Of a stretch of 9,045 nt of DNA, positions 5,375 through 9,045 are shown in pieces; the first letter of the stretch is position 1; each line of letters opens with the position of its first letter. The position numbers were made by a program, and so were the translations under genes. Source of the stretch: Actinomycetota bacterium. Lineage in GTDB: Bacteria; Actinomycetota; Actinomycetes; Actinomycetales; Microbacteriaceae. The notes beneath the pieces were generated by a model. The model saw only the letters and a list, made by a program, of their open reading frames with translations. It ran no database searches and was not told where the DNA came from. The DNA lies in the NCBI GenBank assembly GCA_010028615.1, contig RHAS01000028.1:1-9045 (forward strand), given 5' to 3'.

Positions 5375-6873
5375 TATCTATTTCCCCATTCTTGGTCAAT
5401 CTGGACAGTCTCACGCAAGGCAGCTGCATGGTCAACCAATTCGTGGTTATTACGCGCTTGGCGCATTTTATCAATCTCGGAATTAACAATTTCCCTGAGA
5501 CCCATTCTATTTATAGTAAGGGTACATGGAGTTGTATCTATGATTCCTTGCCCCTGTGCAACATGGGCTAAGTGAGGAGACATAAACATTTCCCCGTTGT
5601 TATTTGGTATGTCATATCGTGTTGGTGGACGCTCTTTCCATATCTCCAAAAGCTCTTCTAGTTCTGGGTTGATTGGCATATCCGCCATTGCTTTCCAGAA
5701 TGGAGTATCCGTCCTATCCGAATAGTAATGAAGACGAATCATCGTCAAAATATTGCGCATCAGTATAGAAAATGACTTGTTGAAATGTTTCTGTGATGCT
5801 GTATTGCCAGGCTGATACGCAGCTAAATACGGAACAATTTGCTTTATCTGCTGTATGGTTGAACCAATGCTGGTCGCCTCTAGAGGCTCAACAAAACTAG
5901 ATGCTAATCCAATTGCGCAACAGTTTTTAACCCAGCAATTTTTTAAATATCCAGCATCAAATTTGAAGTACCGATTTTTTTCTATTGTGTATCCAGATTT
6001 TTTAGCAGCTTGCTGTACAGCCTGTTCTTCGTCGCAGAATTGAGAGCTGAATACATAACCATTGCCACGACGCTCCTGAGTTGGGATTTCCCACATCCAG
6101 CCTGAATCCATTGCTCGCGCTCTTGTATATCCGCGTATTTGGCCACTTGGGTCGCTCTCTGTGGGGAAAGCTATTGCACTGTCACACAGCAGGTACTTCG
6201 AATATGATTCCCATTCTGCGGCTCCAATGGAATTCATCAACACCCTATTAAAACCGGTGGCATCAAAAAAGAAATCCCCCGGGATATCGCTACCATCATC
6301 CAATATAAGCGACTCGATATTTCCAGTTTCGCTATTTGTTTTCACTGTTGATATTTCTGCGTCAACAAAACGAATACGCTTATTGAATGCAATTGACGTC
6401 AAAAATTCATTTAGCTTAAATGTGTCAAAATGATACTGATTGGTGGACTTATGTAAATTGTTCCTGCTAATTTTATTGCGTATTAAGCCAATACTGGATG
6501 TCTGATTTGTTAACAGTTTTTCTTGCTCGAAAAACCCAACATAAGTTGCATGAACACCAAATGCAAATATATCGTCTGAACCAGAAATGCTATGGAAATA
6601 ATCTGGTGTATGGGTAGTCCAGTCTTCAAAACGAATTCCATATTTATGTGTAGCTGCCGTATCAACAATCATTCTCTCAAGTGGAATGTCGCACAGCTCC
6701 ATAAAGCTACGCCAGTGTTCAGTGCTGCCCTCTCCTACTCCTATAATCCCAATTTTTGATGAAGAGACCACCGTTATGGGGAGCTCCGGGAAAGCTCTGC
6801 GCAAAATCAAGGATGCAAGTAAACCGGCAGTTCCAGAACCGGCTATTACTATACTAAATGGCCTATCTTGCAT
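5374..6873 (-). CDS. flavin-dependent (tryptophan-halogenase family) halogenase
   Basis: This 499-residue enzyme belongs to the FAD-dependent tryptophan halogenase family, which uses reduced FAD, oxygen and halide to make hypohalous acid that is relayed to a lysine and then to an aromatic substrate. Visible motifs are the Rossmann GSGTAG (12-17), GVGEGSTEHW (45-54), the likely catalytic lysine K77 in HKYGIRFEDW (equivalent to Lys79 of PrnA), FFDATGF (202-208), the diagnostic GWMWEIP (258-264), and FVEPLEATS (327-335), whose E332 matches the active-site Glu346 and chloride-binding segment of PrnA. HYYSDRTDTPFW (382-393) is also typical. GEGST replaces the GEATI of classical members. The start has a strong AAGGAG (complement of 6879-6884) overlapping the dioxygenase stop. 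No flavin reductase is present, so FADH2 would come from the host. A viral member, VirX1 from cyanophage Syn10, is an experimentally shown halogenase. The substrate here is unknown. Confidence 0.93.
   Translation of the reverse strand: MQDRPFSIVIAGSGTAGLLASLILRRAFPELPITVVSSSKIGIIGVGEGSTEHWRSFMELCDIPLERMIVDTAATHKYGIRFEDWTTHTPDYFHSISGSDDIFAFGVHATYVGFFEQEKLLTNQTSSIGLIRNKISRNNLHKSTNQYHFDTFKLNEFLTSIAFNKRIRFVDAEISTVKTNSETGNIESLILDDGSDIPGDFFFDATGFNRVLMNSIGAAEWESYSKYLLCDSAIAFPTESDPSGQIRGYTRARAMDSGWMWEIPTQERRGNGYVFSSQFCDEEQAVQQAAKKSGYTIEKNRYFKFDAGYLKNCWVKNCCAIGLASSFVEPLEATSIGSTIQQIKQIVPYLAAYQPGNTASQKHFNKSFSILMRNILTMIRLHYYSDRTDTPFWKAMADMPINPELEELLEIWKERPPTRYDIPNNNGEMFMSPHLAHVAQGQGIIDTTPCTLTINRMGLREIVNSEIDKMRQARNNHELVDHAAALRETVQIDQEWGNR
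5508..5516 (-). promoter_or_regulatory. candidate T4-type late promoter inside the halogenase gene
   Basis: The leftward strand reads CTATAAATA, the exact T4 late-promoter -10 sequence. It is about 130 bases before the start of the 259-residue protein and points the same way, so it could give extra transcription of the last three leftward genes. It falls within coding sequence (TINRM), and about one such 8-9-mer in this much DNA is possible by chance. Confidence 0.25.
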
Positions 6874-6878
6874 AAATT

Positions 6879-6884
6879 CTCCTT
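6879..6884 (-). promoter_or_regulatory. strong Shine-Dalgarno of the halogenase
   Basis: AAGGAG precedes the halogenase ATG by five bases and overlaps the TAA of the dioxygenase gene. It fixes the halogenase start and suggests it is translated well and independently, unlike the weakly signalled genes after it. Confidence 0.7.
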
Positions 6885-7467
6885 ATTTAAACCAAGTGAC
6901 AAGTGAATACTTGATTCCGTCAGTTACTGGATGTGCGATGTGTTGATATGGGAAATTTGATGGAAAACAAACAACTGTTCCGCATTTTGGCTCAACAGAT
7001 ATATCGAATAACGGAAATTCTAGCTGCCCCCCAGATTCCGGAGACAAAATGAATGCCACCATACTCCATACCCTTGAATTATCTGGACCGTGGTCATGAT
7101 GGGCATGGTATTCGCCACCCCCTATGTATTTGAGCAGACCGTATGGTTCATGCGCCCCCTGCGGCAACAGGTGCTGCAGTCTGTAGTCCGCAGTAGCCAT
7201 TTCTATTGGCTGTCGGATATCATATGTAAAGGATTCCGACAATGCAGTTGGTTCATATGGTGGCATTAATGGAATCATCGAACAAGATAGTGACGTCCTG
7301 TGCTGCGTTACCTGCCCTATCTCCCCAACGGAAGACTGTGTCCATGATAAGTCGCTAAAACCCGATTTGATTTCTTTTTCTATCTTGTCAATGAAGTTTG
7401 CTGCTGCTTGTTCAGTAAATACATCGGTATATATTGAAATAGCCTGTGCTGGTGATTCGTGTTTCAT
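6883..7467 (-). CDS. 2-oxoglutarate/Fe(II)-dependent dioxygenase (prolyl 4-hydroxylase-like)
   Basis: This 194-residue protein has the double-stranded beta-helix core of P4H-type 2OG-Fe(II) oxygenases. The iron ligands are visible: H123 and D125 in GGGEYHAHHDHG, and H176 in the HIAHPVTDGIKYSLVTWF segment. K186 occupies the position, ten residues after the distal histidine, where the family usually has Arg or Lys to bind 2-oxoglutarate. GGQLEFP (146-152) and GTVVCFPS (163-170) are the usual strand motifs. Such enzymes hydroxylate protein side chains or small molecules with oxygen, 2-oxoglutarate and iron, and are common in cyanophages with unknown substrates. The length is normal for a phage member. 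The ATG overlaps the upstream stop (ATGA, 7464-7467), with GGAGAGA (complement of 7478-7484) upstream. It lies 9 bases ahead of the halogenase, which suggests a joint oxidative pathway. Confidence 0.9.
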   Translation of the reverse strand: MKHESPAQAISIYTDVFTEQAAANFIDKIEKEIKSGFSDLSWTQSSVGEIGQVTQHRTSLSCSMIPLMPPYEPTALSESFTYDIRQPIEMATADYRLQHLLPQGAHEPYGLLKYIGGGEYHAHHDHGPDNSRVWSMVAFILSPESGGQLEFPLFDISVEPKCGTVVCFPSNFPYQHIAHPVTDGIKYSLVTWFK

Positions 7468-7880
7468 TGTACGTATATCTCTCCGGTTATGTATTCAGAG
7501 CCGCAGTTTATTATCGAAAATGACGCTGTGCCTGTAGTCAAAAATCGCGGACGGAACAACATTTTATGGACTTCGCGGAGGCGCGGCTTTACCGTAAATG
7601 ATTCCTCATTTAATGAATATGCCATATACGCGTCCGCGCAAAAAGATGTAAATTCATCAGTTATATCGACCATATGAACATATCCAACACGGGCATACTG
7701 TGGAACATCTATATACCTGCGTTCAGGAACGCTAATAAAAGTTATTATTTCACTTGATATTCCATCTCCAGATTCACCTAGGCGTATAGAGAGACAGCTC
7801 TTATCAGCAAGCTCCAATGCTTCAATAGGCGCATCGCCGCCATTATGCAAATGCTCCGGCACGTATACAAATCGCTTCAC
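7464..7880 (-). CDS. hypothetical protein upstream of the dioxygenase
   Basis: This 138-residue protein is not recognised. It begins with GTG at 7878-7880; an in-frame TAG 12 bases upstream rules out a longer form in this frame, and no good Shine-Dalgarno is visible. Alternating hydrophobic residues (SEIITFISVPERRYIDV, ARVGYVHMVDI, TASFSIINCGSEYITGEIYV) point to a beta-sandwich-type fold. The N-terminus MKRFVYVPEHLHNGG has two close histidines. The last four bases overlap the dioxygenase start, so the two are probably translated together, making it a candidate partner or substrate-presenting protein for that enzyme. This is a context argument only. A minor virion component is an equal alternative. 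Confidence 0.7.
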   Translation of the reverse strand: MKRFVYVPEHLHNGGDAPIEALELADKSCLSIRLGESGDGISSEIITFISVPERRYIDVPQYARVGYVHMVDITDEFTSFCADAYMAYSLNEESFTVKPRLREVHKMLFRPRFLTTGTASFSIINCGSEYITGEIYVQ

Positions 7881-7892
7881 GCGATAAGGCTA

Positions 7893-8117
7893 CTACATTG
7901 CTGCGAGCTTTGCCTCAACCATGTCCATGGCGACTATCAAAGAGTCGAGACGCATTTTCTCCCCCATCATCAAATCACTCACTTCGGTAACGCCGTGCTC
8001 GTATGTGTCTGGGTCAAGGCCCATGCGAATCAACAGATTGAATATGTCTGTTGACAGGTTTGACTTTGCAGCCTGGAGGGCGGAAAGTTTTTGCTGAGTG
8101 CTTAAGTTGAGTTCCAT
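7893..8117 (-). CDS. small helical protein, paralogue of the 83-residue protein at 4336
   Basis: This 74-residue protein is predicted to be two helices (about 5-31 and 49-73) joined by a turn (MGLDPDTYEHG). It is related to the 83-residue protein at 4336-4587 through the shared pattern LST..K...L....S.LS.DI followed by G[IL].PD and a similar final helix ending EAKLAAM. It has many methionines and no cysteine. The ATG at 8115-8117 has a strong AGGAG upstream (complement of 8122-8126), and the gene lies 12 bases after the His-rich fibre. A position directly after a fibre gene is where tail-fibre chaperones are often found, but the family is not recognised and this remains a suggestion. Confidence 0.7.
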   Translation of the reverse strand: MELNLSTQQKLSALQAAKSNLSTDIFNLLIRMGLDPDTYEHGVTEVSDLMMGEKMRLDSLIVAMDMVEAKLAAM

Positions 8118-8129
8118 GTTTTCTCCTGT

Positions 8130-9045
8130 TTAACTTATTAAAACATACGCCGCGCCCGCACTGGCGGTAAATGAATCTGCCCCAGCACCAAGTAGGCCAG
8201 CGTTTGTATTATAAGTTATTGACGGACTAATCTCTCGAGTAACAATTATAACTGCTCCTCCCCCTCCGCCGCCGCCACGTTTCCCTGTCTGGCCAGTTTG
8301 CGCAGGCGCACCTCTACCGTGGGAAGCATCGTTTACGCCACCAGCGCCCCCTGCATATACGGTATCTGGATTTGGGTGCGACGTTGGAGCAACGTGATTA
8401 TGACTATATGTAGCGTTGTGATTGGGGTGATGTGAATGTCCTCCGCGTGAAGGGGAATGCCCGTTGGAGTGGGTTGAAATATCTTTATGCGTGTGGCCGT
8501 CATGTCCGCCAACATTCCCGTGCCATACACCCGAGTGATGATGGCCGTATGGGGAGCCATGTGAGTGGCCATGCGGCCCACCATTTGGCTTGCTATGCCA
8601 GTGCCCGAAATGGTAGTGGTGGCTTATTTGAAAATAGGCATGCCAGTGATGGCCGTCGTAATGGTGCATGCCACCATGAGGACCATCATTATGGGGGTGG
8701 TGCCAATGTCCACCATGGTGGTGGTGTGGAGTTGCATGATGATGTGGGGTTCCATGGTGGTGTGGGGTCCAGTGGTGGTGTGGGGTGGTATGACTTTCAC
8801 CAAATTTTCCACAGCATACGTGCTGCTGCACGTGCTGTTGAACGTGCTCCTGTACGTGCTGACGGGCAGCATGTAAGTGGGCGTCTGAATGGTTTGTCTG
8901 ATGGTGATGATGCGAAGGGTTTAATGTCGGCGGGTTGGGGTGAGAAGTAGCAGGGTTTGTATGCGTTAGATTGGGGGCGGCAGCACCATTTGCACCACCA
9001 GGAGCACCGCCGGAGCCAGCCGAGCCAGCCGAGCCAGCCGAGCCA
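8130..9045 (-). CDS. histidine- and glycine-rich tail-fibre-like protein, N-terminal part off the right edge
   Basis: The frame is open to the right edge, so the 304 visible residues are the C-terminal part; the GTG at 8829-8831 is an internal codon, not the likely start. About one fifth of the residues (roughly 60) are histidine. In order come a GSA-repeat and Gly/Ala linker, a His/Asn/Thr/Pro segment, four [QR][QE]HV repeats, a CCGK segment, four TPHHHx repeats, then many HxH motifs (HWH, HPH, HYH, HGH, HSH, HTH, HNH) up to the TSHPNP segment. The last 75 residues change to GGAGG...GKR plus seven glycines, AVIIVTR, and a hydrophobic end AGAAYVLIS. This ending is typical of marine phage tail-fibre tips. 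T4 gp37 binds iron through HxH motifs, so metal binding is likely; which metal is unknown. It heads the visible leftward block, and its upstream promoter is outside the window. Confidence 0.85.
   Translation of the reverse strand, partial: GSAGSAGSAGSGGAPGGANGAAAPNLTHTNPATSHPNPPTLNPSHHHHQTNHSDAHLHAARQHVQEHVQQHVQQHVCCGKFGESHTTPHHHWTPHHHGTPHHHATPHHHHGGHWHHPHNDGPHGGMHHYDGHHWHAYFQISHHYHFGHWHSKPNGGPHGHSHGSPYGHHHSGVWHGNVGGHDGHTHKDISTHSNGHSPSRGGHSHHPNHNATYSHNHVAPTSHPNPDTVYAGGAGGVNDASHGRGAPAQTGQTGKRGGGGGGGAVIIVTREISPSITYNTNAGLLGAGADSFTASAGAAYVLIS
8715..8786 (-). repeat. four 18-bp tandem repeats encoding TPHHHx
   Basis: Four consecutive six-codon units encode TPHHHW, TPHHHG, TPHHHA and TPHHHH inside the fibre gene. 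Unit differences are mostly at the sixth codon and at synonymous His codons, which fits recent tandem duplication followed by drift. Such arrays change copy number easily by slippage and could tune metal capacity or fibre length. Confidence 0.8.
8817..8864 (-). repeat. four 12-bp repeats encoding [QR][QE]HV
   Basis: The fibre gene encodes RQHV, QEHV, QQHV and QQHV in a row, directly before the CCGK segment. The DNA unit is about CAGCACGTN plus CAG or its variants. The four-residue period with His and Val could favour a short helix or coiled coil presenting histidines on one face. Confidence 0.7.
9013..9045 (-). repeat. 9-bp tandem repeat encoding Gly-Ser-Ala
   Basis: About 3.7 copies of a 9-bp unit (GAGCCAGCC on the plus strand) reach the right edge and encode a GSA repeat in the fibre protein. 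It may continue beyond the window. A flexible or collagen-like linker is likely, and the array is a potential site of length variation. Confidence 0.75.

Noticed and set aside
6642..6649. CATAAATA on the minus strand, another late-promoter-like match
   Set aside because: It is deep inside the halogenase gene, far from any start, and matches only the degenerate form of the motif.
8829..8831. GTG as the start of the His-rich protein
   Set aside because: The same frame stays open to the right edge and encodes matching His-rich and Gly-rich fibre sequence with repeats that run across this codon, so the true start is outside the window.
8432..8950. Long open frames on the plus strand opposite the His-rich fibre, including a Met/Val-rich one that looks like a membrane protein
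   Set aside because: They are mirror images of the His codons: CAT and CAC read as ATG and GTG on the other strand. They have no plausible start signals, and the leftward frame has a typical fibre-tip ending.

Overview
The window looks like part of a marine tailed double-stranded DNA phage genome, most plausibly of the cyanophage or T4-like kind. The evidence is a tail-fibre-type protein (529-1533), a multi-domain fibronectin type III virion protein (1546-3186), a glycine- and histidine-rich fibre (8130 to the right edge), and a flavin-dependent halogenase, a family already known from cyanomyoviruses. Genes are packed with 4-nt overlaps and gaps of about 7-15 nt. No terminase, portal, capsid or polymerase gene is present to fix the taxonomy. 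There is no rRNA, tRNA, CRISPR array or insertion sequence that I can see.

Layout. A leftward gene for an exported protein runs off the left edge (1-407). A 121-bp divergent spacer (408-528) carries a perfect inverted repeat and a TATAAT box. A rightward block of four genes follows (529-3668): fibre-like protein, FN3/cysteine-rich protein, a 69-residue protein and a zinc-ribbon-like protein. It meets, tail to tail with a 9-nt overlap, a leftward block that fills 3660-9045. In transcription order this block holds the His-rich fibre, a 74-residue helical protein, an unknown 138-residue protein, a 2-oxoglutarate/Fe(II) dioxygenase, a flavin-dependent halogenase, a conserved phage-type 259-residue protein, an 83-residue paralogue of the 74-residue protein, and an unknown 227-residue protein.

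How the genes may work together. The rightward block and the His-rich fibre look like host-contact parts of the virion. Between them lie two oxidative tailoring enzymes and several unknown proteins in what looks like one transcription unit. Two small paralogous helical proteins sit on either side of the enzyme pair, each directly followed by an unknown gene. I infer a phage-encoded oxidative modification cassette, acting either on fibre proteins or on a host metabolite; the sequence does not decide between these.

A window-wide feature is that a read-through by eye found no GATC tetranucleotide, although GAT occurs about a hundred times and other 4-bp palindromes are present. This suggests counter-selection by a host GATC-specific restriction or methylation system.
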